Of a stretch of DNA of 64,000 nucleotides, positions 10,277-22,658 are shown one piece after another. Origin of the DNA: Malus domestica (lineage: Eukaryota; Streptophyta; Magnoliopsida; Rosales; Rosaceae); contig NC_091673.1 in NCBI RefSeq assembly GCF_042453785.1, positions 13,239,501 to 13,303,500 on the forward strand, given 5' to 3'. The position numbers and the translations under genes were made by a program. Within the stretch, counting starts at the first letter, position 1. Each line of letters opens with the position of its first letter. The notes beneath the pieces are model-generated. The model had not been told where the DNA came from. It ran no database searches and was given only the letters and a program-made list of their open reading frames with translations.

Positions 10277-12356
10277 CTCGGGTCCTATTTCTTGATGTAA
10301 TATTTTGCACTCTCATTGATACAAAGATCTGCATCATTGTGTAGAAACTAGAAATTGACAATTTATATTTTTATTATAGAGTGTTCTTGTAAAACTATAA
10401 ATTTTTCGGGCTTTTAAAAGGATTTTACGAGTAGTGAATCACTGGTTGTAATTTGTTTGTATTGTGTACATGATGTATTCAGTATTTAATTAAACAGTCG
10501 CCGCTTAATTAGTATATACAGAGAAACTCCATCGACACTCCACAGGAATAGACAAGGAGCGCAGTTTGTCTCGTTCGGACGAGTCGAAAGCGACACCATC
10601 CTCATTCGGATTTCCTGGTTTGAGGTTCCGATTAAGACTCGAAACTTAAATCCGGCAGCCGGAAATCGCAATGCCTGCGGGGTGTACCCGGAGATGCCAT
10701 ACGTGTGCGGTCCACAGTCGACATCTAAAAATGCATGAAAATTTTCGTACAAAATGTCGAACCCAGTCACTATTTGCCACAAAATTACAAAATTATTGGA
10801 ATTGTACACAAATTTGGATTACACATTTGTCTCGGTCAAAAAGTTTCTTTTGATAAGCGATAGGACAACTACGTTGAATTCATCTAAGATATGAGGATGG
10901 AGATTTGAATTTGGGCACAAAAGATAAAACACATTGTTTTAGCCAACTTAGCTTAACACAGACGACAGTTAGAAAAAGTTTATGTTGGCTCTTATTTTCT
11001 TTGACTTCATATCTTTTCAGTTGAAATGTGGCTTCTCGTTAGGGTTTAAAGCCATCTTTCATTAACATGACATCTGATGACATATTGACACAGCCAAAAT
11101 ATATCATGTGATGGAGACCTTCGTTGACATTTGTATACGAGGAAAAAAAACAAGGAGCAAAACAAGGACACAAGCTATATATTTCAACTTGGCTTAAGCC
11201 AAATTGATTAAAGTAGTGTATTTATCCCTTTACAACTTGTGTTTGAATTATATTTTTGTAATTTAAATGAATTTAATGTAGATTATTTTATTATTTGTTA
11301 AAAAATAAATATAAAAATAAGAAATTATTTTCATCCGCCCAATTAAATTATTAATTCGTAAAATTATAATAATAAAATACCTCACTTGTAGTTTGCATGA
11401 GTTCCTAGGGCTAGGCTTACGTAGATATGAGCTTTAATTAATTAAGTTTGTTTGCGTAATGTGCTCCCTTTTCCGCACTCAAGTTTATATTTCCTTCCTG
11501 TAATTTAGCGTAGATTATCTTATCAACTGACATGTTTCAAAAATATTATTTTTACCATCTATTTATACTATCATTTATACAATCTCTCTAATAGAGATGG
11601 AACCTACGTGTTGTTGGATCCTACCTTGTTAGAGGGATAATACAAATTGATGGTAAATGTAACATTACTTGACATGTTCACTTATAGGTAATGAGAATTG
11701 GAATTATTCTCGAGTTTTGTTTTCTAAAATATGAGTATTGAAGTCATCAAATTATTAGTTTTTTCTTGGGTTTACTACATATACAGAAATAGAAGAAAAA
11801 AAATCTTTAGTTTTTCATTTCAAATCTGTAATTCAATAAAAATTATGTATCAAATTAACAAAGAGGGATTAGTTGGTTTAAAATTAGATTTTCTTTCCTC
11901 ACTTTATTACTAAATTTTTCGAATTTTTTACTTTTCGTTTCTATTAAGTAAATATGTCACAAGTGGAAATATTCTAGTCAAGTGTATCATTTCAAAGTAC
12001 ACTTTAGTACATAGATTATCTTGTAACGCATAATGTGGGCAGAACATAATATCAACATTTAATGCGATGACATTATTAATTGACATAACATACATATATC
12101 ACTTGTCATCTAATACAACATTAAAATACAATAATATTACCTCATGATGTTAATAATATTATGACTTTAGTGAATTAGTAATACTACGTGCCGACTCACC
12201 CACACAATGCCTCCTTAATGGCATTATTGTTGCTAATTATATGACCTTATATGATTAATTTTTGTTTTTATTTATTTGGAAAACGAAGATTTTTGAGTTA
12301 TTTTTTTTAGAGTTAAGAAAGGAATAATGTAGTAAGCATAATAAATATTTTGATGA
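10277..12356. other. Intergenic region without recognisable genes
   Basis: This stretch is AT-rich. Around 10500-10720 it is more GC-balanced (107-residue minus-strand frame, no family features), possibly a decayed gene or element fragment. From 10860 to 12250 I see only AT-rich sequence with short palindromes and no delimitable element. The promoter of the phosphatase gene should lie near its right end. Confidence 0.4.
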
Positions 12357-12439
12357 ATGGTGGAGTTGAAATGGAACTTGGAAAACGGCATTACCGGTAA
12401 GAGGAGGAATAGACAAAAAGCCAAAACGCCAGCGAAACA

Positions 12440-13744
12440 AATTCCGCTAATTTCAGCAAGGACCCCTTCCTCACCATCCATTTTCCCCATTCCCTTTCTT
12501 CTCCCTCCACCTCCACCTCCCCCTCCCTTTTATGTACCACCCAGATACAGATTCTCCACTCCACTCACCTCTCTCTCTGGGTCTCTCTCCTTCTCTCAGA
12601 TCTGCTCTTTGTTTGCTTTTTTTGCTTTTTCTTTCCAAAGTCGTATCCTTTATCACTTCCATCACTCTTTTTATATATACACCTATATATGTTGTATAGC
12701 TCTAGCCGCATTCTGGGTTTGCTTCCATTGCTCTTCTGGAGGCGTCTTTGTTGAAGAACACCAACAAACCCAGGTGGGTTTTCAATCCCAGCTCCGTTTC
12801 TTCGTGTTTTTCTTCGATAATGTATTGCAATTCACTAATGCTTATTGGGTTTTGTTTGAACCATATTCTCTACGTCTCTGAACCTTTTATTTGATTGAAT
12901 TTGCTTATTGTTTCACCCTTTTTATTGCGTCTGAAATGCAAAGAATCACTTTTGGAACCGTATTTCGATGGAGCAATGAGGATAGAATGATATTATGATT
13001 GCTATTTGTTTTCGAATTATCGTAATTTTCTTATCTAATTTCCTTAAGCTCTAAGTTCTTTTTTCTTTTTCACAAGGCGATATTCTATTCTAAACTAGTC
13101 TAATCTATGGGGTGGGGGGGGGGTGTTCAAACTTGAATGCAACGGGCCGGTCACACTGCCCTGGTTCTAACTTTTAAGTTTCCTTCTGTTTTCCTTGATC
13201 GTCAAGTTTATGTAAGGGGACAGAGTAGTGTTCTTGACCACAAGCTATTAGCCCCCATAAGCTCCATGTTTAGTTGATCAGCCCAATTTATTTATCTCTG
13301 TGTCTGTTTTATTGTTCTGGATAAGCATTTGAATTATTAGTATTGATCATTGAACTTGGAGATGTATGCATTCTTGTGGCATATAGCTAGGAAAATTGTC
13401 TTTTGGCGTTTTGCTCTCTCACACATCCAATCAAAGGCACACACTTTTTACATCATCGTCATAAATAAAAGAATTTGGAGTTGAGAAGCTGTCTTTTTAC
13501 TGTTTTATTTTGTAGTTATATCAACTGATTTTCAAGAGTTCCAATGTTTCACCATTGAATGCTATAATGATGCACTTTGAAAAACAGTGGTACAGTTATG
13601 AATTATAAGTTCATGTTATTTGAAAAAAAAATTGGTATTCATGCAATAAAGATAACCAAATCAATTCCAAGTTGTCATGTTGCAAACGTTTGAGTTAATG
13701 AATAACCAAGATGTTTGTACTTTGTATGTTTTCATCTGTAGATC
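12440..13744 (+). promoter_or_regulatory. 5' leader of the PP2C gene with a leader intron
   Basis: The stretch 12470-12605 is strongly pyrimidine-rich (CTCTCTCT and CCTCCACCTCC runs), as is common in plant 5' leaders. A donor after CAAACCCAG (GTGGGT, at about 12773) and an acceptor at 13740-13741 (CTGTAG) bound an intron of about 970 bp. It ends three bases before the coding ATG. The 174-residue open frame at 12357-12881 is low-complexity leader sequence, not a gene. Confidence 0.5.
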
Positions 13745-16157
13745 ATGCAAGGAGAGACTATGGTTAAAACTAAAGGAGAACTAAAAGTAAGCTTTGGCTA
13801 TCAATGCAATAGCAACAGAGGCAGTTTTTGTGAGGATTCCGATGAATATGAAACCTTGCCTGAACTCCGAAGGAACAGTAGTTTCTCTTGCTTGTCTGGT
13901 GCTGCAATAGGCGCAAATGCCACTCTGGCAAACACAAATATCTGCAATGGTTTGATAGGGGTAGAAATACTTCCTAGTTGGGACTCTCCTAATTCATTTC
14001 GTAGAGTTCCCTCTTCACCGGCTATGTCGAGGTTGGATATATTATCATCTTCTCTTCAGAGTAGTATGTCAAACTTAAGTTGCAGTCCGTCTACGCCTGA
14101 TTCTGATTCCTACTTAATGAAATCCACGAGTCCTTCCAGAAATGAAGGTTTTCTTAATGGTATGGAAGTGCAAGTGGCGGGTGGAGCTGCTGGTGAAGAC
14201 AGGGTTCAAGCTGTTTGTTCTGAAGAAAATGAGTGGCTCTTTTGTGCAATTTATGATGGTTTCAATGGAAGAGACGCAGCTGATTTTCTGGCTGGGACAC
14301 TGTATGAAACCATCATATTTCACTTTAATTCATTAGACTGGGAATCAAGTCAGGAATCCATCAAAGCTTCTAATGGTCTAGATATAGATGGGTCCCTTCC
14401 ATATATAGGAGATGGTAGAAATACTATCAGCGAAGAAAGATTTTCATCCAGAATTTATACACAAAAGGATTCAAGTGTTGACCATATCTCTGAGAATGCT
14501 CCACGTGCTAAAGCAAAAACGTCAACTGATTCGTTTAGGCACAGGGTGCTTGATAGTCTCCAACGAGCTCTTAGTCAGGCTGAGAATGATTTTCTGTACA
14601 TGGTTGACCAGGAAATGGTGGATCGCCCAGATTTAGTTTCTGTTGGGTCTTGTGTTTTAGTTGTGCTTCTACATGGGAAGGATTTGTACACACTAAATTT
14701 AGGTGACAGCCGAGCTGTATTGGCAACATGTGGTGATGATTATTTAATGAGTGGGAGTGAGAGGTTAAAAGCCATCCAGCTCACTGATAGTCATACAGTT
14801 GATGACGAAAGTGAAAGAATGCGAGTTTTGTGTGAACATCCTGACGATCCCATGACCGTCGTGGCTGGAAAAGTAAAAGGGAAATTGAAGGTCACTCGAG
14901 CTTTTGGAGTTGGATACTTGAAAAAGGTGGTCACCCTTACCGTTTAACAATTATGTACCAAAACCAAGTAGGTTAAAAAGAAGTTTTTTTTAGATAAACT
15001 GACATTATCTGGTGTGTTTATATCTTAAGCCCCTTCTTCATAATTAATATATTTTCCATTAGTGGATTTTACTGATTCTATTTTCTTTTCACTTTTGTGC
15101 AGAAAAACCTGAATGATGCATTGATGGGAATTCTTCAAGTTCGTAACCTTATAAGCCCACCATATGTTTCCACTCAACCATCGTTGAATGTGCATAGAAT
15201 ATCAACATCTGATTGCTTTGTAGTACTTGGTAGTGATGGCTTGTTTGACTTTTTTACCAATGACGAGGCAGTAAAGCTTGTCCACTCCTATATCTTGAGC
15301 AACCCCTCCGGCGATCCAGCTAAGTTTCTGCTCGAGCAGCTTGTAGTAAGAGCAGCCAATTCTGCAGGTAGACATGTTTTATATCATGTGGAGATTTTGT
15401 TGTCATTCCATCCATATCCCTTACAAGTTTGCTTTGTTTCATTTCGGCTACCTTTATTAAACACAGAAGCATGTATAACTAACCCTCGATCAGATTAACC
15501 AAGATAGAAAAACAATTGATTTGTTATTGGAGAAGGCTATGCTCACCCTCCATGTTATGTGCTCTTAGTTCTCTCCCTTTCATTTCTCTGCTTCGTAGAC
15601 CCTGCTTCTATGGCCTATGCGGTATTATTACCATACGGCATCTTGCATTTGTTGAAAGATAACAGATCTTTCAGTTTAAAATAAGTAGTTTCAGTTTGAT
15701 TTGCTGTCTTTTGTTAACTTCTCATATAATGTTCTCTTAATTGTAAATAGAAAATACTTTTTGGTGATGGGTGAACAAAGCTCCAGTTTTGATCCCGAAA
15801 TTGAAACATTTTAAGACCAAGTTTAACTTGAATGATATAAATATATACATTCCGCCCACCACACCACACCCTAAGGCATGCATACACATTTTTCTCTAAC
15901 GTATGGTATTCTAAAGTCTTCAAATAGGAAATCCCACCACAGGGTTGGTTACATTTTATTTTATCTGACAGAATAAGTAGCCCTTTCGCATAGTTTTCGT
16001 TTGCCAGGTCCTTAATACTTTCGTTGCAGGTTTCAGTATGGAAGAACTCATGAACATTCCAGCAGGAAGGCGGAGGAAGTATCACGATGATGTAACAGTA
16101 ATGGTGATTATTCTCGGTACAAATCAGCGCACGACAAAGGCGACAACTTGCGTGTAA
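13745..16157 (+). CDS. Protein phosphatase 2C, PP2C-40/POL-like clade
   Basis: Coding exons 13745-14926, 15103-15367 and 16030-16157 join in frame to a 524-residue protein. Its N-terminus (SFSCLSGAA, ANTNICNG, RRVPSSPA) and C-terminus (IPAGRRRKYHDDVTVMVI) closely resemble Arabidopsis PP2C 40 (At3g16560), as I recall it, and the POLTERGEIST-like group. PP2C metal-site motifs are visible: GEDR (D152), YDGFNG (D171, G172), NLGDSRAV (D321), LGSDGLFD (D438) and DDVT (D503). The usual DGHGG is DGFNG, as in this clade. The enzyme should remove phosphate from Ser/Thr with Mn/Mg; POL-like members act at the plasma membrane in stem-cell signalling, but a role here is only inferred. An insert of about 90 polar residues (200-290) interrupts the catalytic domain. 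The ATG at 13745 is the first in the exon; M6 is an alternative start. Confidence 0.92.
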
Positions 16158-16858
16158 GATTATTTTTTGTGGTGTAATAGAATGTTTAATATTTTTGGCA
16201 GTCTAGTTTTAGGTTCCAAATTGTATATAGTTGGATGTCAGCGATATACTTTGCTCCTGCTGTATAATAATGTTTATAGTTTGTCAAGTTTTGCTTGGCG
16301 AAAAGACTGCTTCATTGCATTCGTCTGCAAATTACAGATCTTTATTTTCCTTAAGAGGCTTGTTCAAGAAGGGCAGATAAATTATATATTATAACAAAGC
16401 GGGAAGCCTTGTTGCTTTAGGATCGCTCTTTTTGTTATTATTTTGCTGATAATTAAGAATATTTTTCTAGCATTCAACCAAAAAGAAAGAAAAGAATATT
16501 TTCTGGCAGATACTCAGGAATAAAGATGGGTTGCTCTTTTTTTGACCTGTGCTTTTTCTTGAGAATGTCAATTGCAGTTTCAGATGGGAATCAATATATT
16601 GATTGGATTCTATTCTTTCCAAACTTCACAAGGAACCCTATGAGCAAATTTGAGAATGCTTTTGTAAGAAGCACTTATGTCCATGATCACTTTCAACATA
16701 AACGCTTTTATTAGAATTGAGCAAAGCTAAAGTTTCTATGAAAAGTTCTCGTGCTTCCTAGAAAAAATTTGAGCGATTCTTGAAAATCACTTTCTTTTAA
16801 CTCAAAAACGCCTTTTAACTGTATCAAAGGCGTTTTTGATTATTTGAATGCATTTTCA
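16158..16858. other. 3' flank of the PP2C gene, no further features
   Basis: This AT-rich stretch probably contains the 3' untranslated region and ends at the hAT insertion site. The bases GTCCTTAC at its right edge (16859-16866) are the left target-site copy. I see no gene in it. Confidence 0.5.
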
Positions 16859-16880
16859 GTCCTTACCATGGATTTAAATA

Positions 16881-17010
16881 TCGATATTATCGGCGAAATA
16901 TCGCCGATAATATCGATTTTTCGGGTAATGGATATTTAAACTGGTTTCCGTGTGGTTTTCGTCCAAATATCGCGATATTATCGATATTATCGATAATATC
17001 GCGATATTTT
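16881..17010. repeat. CGATAT-rich palindromes, left subterminal region of the hAT element
   Basis: Two large palindromes lie just inside the left end. Arms of 16 bp at 16881-16896 and 16901-16916 surround AATA. A second, nearly perfect palindrome of about 45 bp spans 16965-17010, centred on TCGATATTATCGA. The right subterminal region (22925-23010) carries six further copies of CCGATATT/ATCGATAT. Subterminal repeats of this kind bind hAT transposase in known elements, so these are candidate binding sites. Confidence 0.75.
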
Positions 17011-17329
17011 GGAAATATCGAGAAATTTCGTTGAACGGTGCAATCGGACTCCGATATCGGACGCCGGAGAAGAACGCCGGAGATGGTGTGCCTGTTCCCG
17101 AGCCCATTTCGTCCCAAAAACCTTGCAAAAACACGAATTTTAACTTAAATTTCACATATAAGCTTCAAATTTCACGCATGCATCAACGATTCAACATATG
17201 TGATATCGGTTTAGGGCTTAGGGTGTCAATGGAATCTCACCTGAAATATCGATAACTGGGCCAACTCCTTGCTCAGCGGCGCACCACCAGAGACGACTGA
17301 GCCAAGTTCGACTTCGCCAGACCCACGAT

Positions 17330-17710
17330 CAACGGCAGCGAAGGATCGAGAGAGTGGGAGAAGGGGGAGATCTGTGTGTGTGTGGGTCGAATGGAGAAGG
17401 GGGAGAAGAGAGGTCAGGCCTCAGAGAAGAAGAGAGAAGGATCGAGGGCCTCAGAGAAGAAGAGAGAAGGATCGAGAAGGGCGAGATCTGTGTGTGTGTG
17501 GGTCGAAAGGAGAAGGGGGAGAAGAGAGGTCATGCGCCTCAGAGAAGAAGAGAGAATGATCGAGGGCCTCAGAGAAGAAGAGAGAATGATGGAGAAGGGG
17601 GAGATCTGTGTGTGGGTGTGGGTCGAATGGAGAAGGGGGAGAAGAGAGGTCCGGCGCCTCAGACTCAGAGAAGAAGAGAGAAGGATCGAGAATGAGAGAG
17701 AGAGAGAGAG
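17330..17710 (+). repeat. Purine-rich tandem repeats in the hAT leader region
   Basis: Units containing CTCAGAGAAGAAGAGAGAA and GGAGAAGGGGGAGAAGAGAGG are repeated about six times. They alternate with GATCTGTGTGTG segments and end in a (GA)n run at 17695-17714 and TGTGTGCG runs. All three plus-strand frames stay open here because the repeat lacks stop codons. These frames are composition artefacts, not genes. Confidence 0.8.
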
Positions 17711-17764
17711 AGAGCCGTATGCGTGTGTGATATGTGTGCGTGTGTTGTGTGCGTGTGTGATGGC

Positions 17765-17972
17765 ATGTCTCTGTGTGTGTGTGCCTCTGTGGTTGAGTGA
17801 CCCATCTGACTCACCTCATGAATTATTCAATCACTTTTTACAATTGTAGACAATGGACAACGAATAATAGCATGTCTGTGTGTGTGCCTCTGTGGTTGAT
17901 TGACCCCATCTGACTCACCTCACTAATTTTTCAATCACTTTTTACAATTGCAGACAATGGACAACGAATAAT
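17765..17972 (+). repeat. Tandem duplication of a leader segment in the hAT element
   Basis: A segment of about 105 bp containing GCCTCTGTGGTTGA, CATCTGACTCACCTCA and ACAATGGACAACGAATAATAG is present twice in a row (ending near 17870 and 17972). It lies between the purine-rich repeats and the duplicated splice-donor segment. Confidence 0.75.
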
Positions 17973-18144
17973 AGAACTTTAATAATGAAACCGTGTATCA
18001 CTGTGAGTCTGTGATATGCTTTCACAGGCAAAACCATGTTCCACTCTCCGTTATATACTTATATTCCCTCAGAGCATGTGCAAAACCTTATGAGAGTTGG
18101 AGTATCAGAGGCATTCCCTCAGAGCAATTTCGTTTCTTCTTCTT

Positions 18145-18565
18145 CCCTTACCATTTTCAAAGTCATTCCAGATCCATTCCAAAGCTTGAACACAAAGGGT
18201 TCCATATTTAAGGTAAGTTTACAAACTTATATTTATATTATTGTAATTTATACAACAACAAATAAATTTGTATGGACTCGTATGTTAATTTTTTTAAGTA
18301 ATTAATACTTGCATGTTAATTTTTGTAGGTAATTAAGTAATGTTAACAATTACATGTTAATTTTTTTTAAGTAATTAAGTAATGTTGTATAATTATTCCC
18401 TAGGATTATTTTAATATGTTTAATGTTATTTATTATTTTATTTCCCTTACCATTTTCAAAGCCATTCCAGATCTATTCCAAAGCTTGAACACAAAGGGTT
18501 CCATATTTAAGGTAAGTTTACAAACTTATATTTATATTATTGTAATTTATACAACAACAAATAAA
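18145..18565 (+). repeat. Duplicated putative non-coding exon with splice donor, hAT leader
   Basis: The 120-bp segment beginning TTCCCTTACCATTTTCAAAG and including CCATATTTAAGGTAAGTTTA is at 18145-18268 and again at 18442-18565. Both copies keep the strong donor AAG/GTAAGT. The acceptor for the transposase exon is probably ATGTAG at about 19407-19412, ten bases before the ATG. The gene thus appears to have two alternative leader donors. Confidence 0.6.
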
Positions 18566-19412
18566 TTGGATTATTGTTAAATTGGATTATTATTCATTAA
18601 ATTGGCTTATTATCAAATTGGACTATTCATTAAATTGGATTATTATTAAATTGGATTATTATCAAATTGGATTATTATTCATCACTATGTTTTATATTAG
18701 GATTAATTTTTTATCAATTTGGATTATTATTCATTAATATTAGGTTTTTTATTATTCTCAAATTGGATTATTCATTAAATTGGACTATTCATTAAATTGG
18801 ATTATTATTAAATTGGATTATTATCAAATTGGATTATTATTCATCACTATGTTTTATATTAGGATTAATTTTTTATCAATTTGGATTATTATTCATTAAT
18901 ATTAGGTTTTTTATTATTCTCAAATTGGATTATTCTCAAATTGGATTATTCATTAAATTGGACTATTCATTAAATTGGATTATTATTAAATTGGATTATT
19001 ATCAAATTGGATTATTATTCATCACTATGTTTTATATTAGGATTAATTTTTTTTATCAATTTGGATTATTATTCATTAATATTAGGTTTTTTATTATTCT
19101 CAAATTGGATTATTCTCAAATTGGATTATTCATTAAATTGGACTATTCATTAAATTGGATTATTATTCATTAATATTAGGTTTTTTATTATTATCAAATT
19201 GGATTATTATTCATCACTATGTTTTATATTAGGATTATTTTTTTATCAATTTGGATTATTATTCATTAATATTAGGTTTTTTATTATTATCAAATTTGAT
19301 TATTCATTAAATTGGATTATTATCAAATTGGATTATTATTCATCAGTGATTATTTTTTTATCAAATTGGATTATTATTCATTAATATTAGGTTTTATCAA
19401 ATTAAATGTAGG
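18560..19412 (+). repeat. AT-rich minisatellite (AAATTGGATTATT family) in the hAT leader intron
   Basis: AAATTGGATTATTATC and ATTCATTAAATTGGA units repeat dozens of times. They form a higher-order unit marked by ATCACTATGTTTTATATTAGG at 18681, 18843, 19021 and 19213 (spacings of 162, 178 and 192 bp). The open frames across it (18829-19173, 19199-19384) are translation of the repeat and not proteins. It ends where the transposase coding exon begins. Confidence 0.9.
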
Positions 19413-19422
19413 TACGTTTAAG

Positions 19423-22400
19423 ATGTCTAGTGGAGCTACTAAACGTGATCCAGCTTGGGAACATGGAGACCCAATAGACGGAAACAAACATGGCACAATT
19501 TGCAAATATTGTGGTTGGGTAATGAAGAGTGGTGGAGTGACACGACTTAAGTACCATCTTAGTGGATTAGATCCAGCAAAAAATGTCCAACGATGCGATA
19601 ATGTCCCCCCAGAAGTGAAGGCATTCATCAGCACATTATTAAAAAATAAAAAACAGCAGAAGGAAAAGATAACACAAGGAATGGAAAATATTCGAGCTGG
19701 GCTACGAGGAGAAGTCATTGGCCAAGCGGTTGACAGTGATGATGATGACGATGAGGATGAATGTGATGATGACATGGGACCTGAAGAACGACGCAGTTTG
19801 AAACAAGCATTACGGGCCTCCAAACAGTCAGCATGGGAAAGAGAACACCTTCATAAAATTCCTAATAGGGGACAAGGTTCCGGGACAAGTGGTGGTGCAC
19901 AAATGAGACGGGGAGGCAGTCTTAGAGAATCACAACCAACACCACCAATAGCCCCAAGTTTATATAAGTCATCCAACGCACGTCAAAAGAGTGTTTGGAG
20001 TTATTTCAAGGGAGGTAATGTGAAGGAGGGAATGAGACGTCTAATTAGCAAGTTCTTTATCTATGAAAATGTCCCTGCTGCGAAGGCATCATCACATCAT
20101 TTCAAAAATATGGTAGTGGGATGTCAACAGGCCGGTGTTGGAGTACAACCTCCCACTCCCTATGAGATAAGAAACAAATATTTGGATATGGAGTATAAAG
20201 ACATTGGCGAATATGTTAACAAGTTGATGTCAAAGTGGGAAACTAATGGTTGCACAATCATGTGTGACGGATGGACCGGCCCGACCAGATTATCTATCAT
20301 CAACTTCATGGTATACTCCAAGGGAAAGACAATTTTTTTGAAGTCTGTTGATACTTCAGACCATATAAAGAATTACAAGTATATTTACAAATTATTGAGG
20401 GATGTAATCATGGAGGTGGGAGAGCATAATATTGTCCAAGTCGTGACCGACAACGGTTCTGCATTTGTCAAAGCTGGAAAAAAGTTAATGAAGCATCATA
20501 ATGTGTTTTGGACATCATGTGCAGCACATTGTATTGATCTTATGTTTGAGGCAATGGGGAAGAGAGAGAATGTTGCTACTGTGGTCAAAAGAGCTAGAAC
20601 GATCACAAATTATATTTACAATCACGGTTGGTTGTTGGCAAAGATGCGTGAATTTTGCAGAGGAGAAATTATTCGTCCAGCTACCACTCGATTCGCCACC
20701 AACTATATTGCATTAAACAGCCTACTCAAGAAGAAATCAGGGTTGAAGCAACTATTCACTAGTGACGATTGGGCCAACCACAATTTCAGCCGCTCAAATA
20801 CAGGTCGTATGGTGGAAAGTATAGTGCTTGATCATGCTTTTTGGAGTCAAACAGAACATGTGTGTCAAGTGTTTGAACCTCTTTACAAAGTTTTACGGAT
20901 CGTTGACACAGAAGTGTATCCTACTATGGGGACAGTATATGAGTTGATGCGTGTAGTGAATGATGAATTGGAAAGAAAACATGGTGCAAGGTGGGTCGTA
21001 AAAATAATTGAAGACCGATGGTATAAAACATTATACCACGATTTGCATGCAGCAGGTATAAATTATGTCATAATTTGCAATTCATTTCTTTAGTTGCATA
21101 AGTATTATTTATCTTATTAGAGTATGTGTTTCTTTGAACAGCATATTATTTGAATCCCCGATACCAATACAGACCCGGTGTTGGAGATGATGGTAACCTT
21201 ATACGTGCTGTACATAATGTATACTCTAAATTAGACCCTGCATCACCAGCAGTTGGCCAATTTGGAAATGAGGTACACAATTACTTAAATTATAATAATT
21301 ACTTTGTTGGATTAAACTAACACAATTTATTGTATTCAGCTAACATGGTTTAAAGATGCAAGAAGAACATTTGGAGAACCAACATCAGTTGCTGCTCGAA
21401 CAAATATGTCTCCTAGTGAGTATAAACATATTTCACTATAAGTTTATAATAGAATTTGTTGGAGTTATTAGGCTTATCAACATTATTTTTCATTGTAGCT
21501 GAATGGTGGATCATGTATGGGACCGATGCACCAACTGTGAGAAAGTTAGCAATAAAAGTATTATCACAAACAGCTTCCTCATCTGCTTGTGAAAGAAATT
21601 GGAGCACATTTGCACTCATCCACACAAAGCAAAGAAATAAGTTGGCTCATAGTAGCTTGGAAAAATTAGTTTATTGCTACTACAACATGAAGCTTCAAAT
21701 TCGAGATAAGGAAGCAGAAATCGATCATGTCGACCGTGGTGACCCACTAGATGTGTTTGATATTGTTGGTGAAGATGATGATACGGAGGGTAACCAATTT
21801 TTTCAATGGATTAGACCTCTTCATTTAGATGATGATGAAGGCAACCCAGCTCCCAGAGTTGCTGAAGAAGCACGTAATGAAGGGATAAATGTAGAAAGAG
21901 TATTAGAGGAAGAGGTGGGATCTAGCAGCGCTGACTCTTTCGAAGAACTTTTGCACCCAAGACCAAGCAACACTGGAATTCCACATTTTTCCAATCCTAC
22001 ACAACCACAACATCGTGCTGATACTAATGATAGCTCTAGTACAAGATCAGGAGACTCACCTACCACCGGAGGTGGGAATGATGAAGGACATAGTGGAGCT
22101 GGAGGTAGTGGAGCTGGAGGTAGTGGTGGTGGATATGGAAACTATTATGGACCACCACCTCCCGGATATATGAGCCCCTTCACTGGTGAGACAAACTTCA
22201 CGCATGCAACACAAGATGATGACCATGGCAGTAGGCGGGCAGGACCAGGAATTGGTGCCATAGGGAAGGACTATACTCGCAGAGAAAGAGGCAAAGGGAT
22301 TTTGTCAAGTCAAGAAGATGACTCGTTATCTAGAACTTCAGACTCTGTTGGATTGGGAAGTAGTAACTATGGTTATACTCATAACCAACCATTTCCCTAC

Positions 22401-22658
22401 CCTTCATATCCCATTCCTGTTGGGATGGAATCGAGCGACTCATGGAATCAATCCCAGCCTCAATCTTCAAATGATTTTTCTTATGGACAACCTCAACCAA
22501 TCTCGGATCCATATGGGTGGCATATTAACAATTACATGCAAAACTATTTTGGGGATTTATCATTTGATAACTACTCTTCACAATACACTCATTCTACACA
22601 TAGAGATGATGACGATAGTGACAAATTTGAACCTCATAGGAACTCTATGTGGTACTAA
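19423..22658 (+). CDS. hAT transposase (BED finger, DUF659, hAT dimerisation domain)
   Basis: Four coding exons (19423-21055, 21142-21272, 21340-21415, 21499-22658) with GT-AG junctions and matching phases give an uninterrupted 999-residue protein starting MSSGATKRDP. Residues about 5-60 form a BED-type zinc finger (C27, C30, H45, C58), which should bind the CGATAT-rich ends. A transposase core (DUF659-like) follows, with candidate catalytic aspartates D282 (CDGWTG) and D343 (VTDNGSAF). Exon 4 opens with the hAT dimerisation domain (residues about 614-690, with SSSACERNWS and W648). The tail is acidic and then Gly/Pro/Tyr-rich, with GAGGSGAGGSGGGYG. The protein would cut and paste the surrounding element in the nucleus. 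Start choice: the upstream in-frame sequence is minisatellite, and an acceptor lies just before this ATG. Confidence 0.92.

Noticed and set aside
12357-12881. A 174-residue protein upstream of the PP2C gene
   Set aside because: The frame is Ser/Pro/Phe-rich translation of CT-rich leader DNA and crosses the likely leader-intron donor.
17269-17849. Arg/Glu-rich proteins with RRREKDR repeats in three overlapping frames
   Set aside because: All three frames are open because the purine-rich repeat has no stop codons. Low-complexity DNA in the hAT leader is the better explanation.
18560-19412. CRISPR-like array of regular AAATTGGATTATT repeats
   Set aside because: The repeats have no unique spacers of constant length, there are no cas genes and the context is a plant transposon. 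It is a minisatellite.
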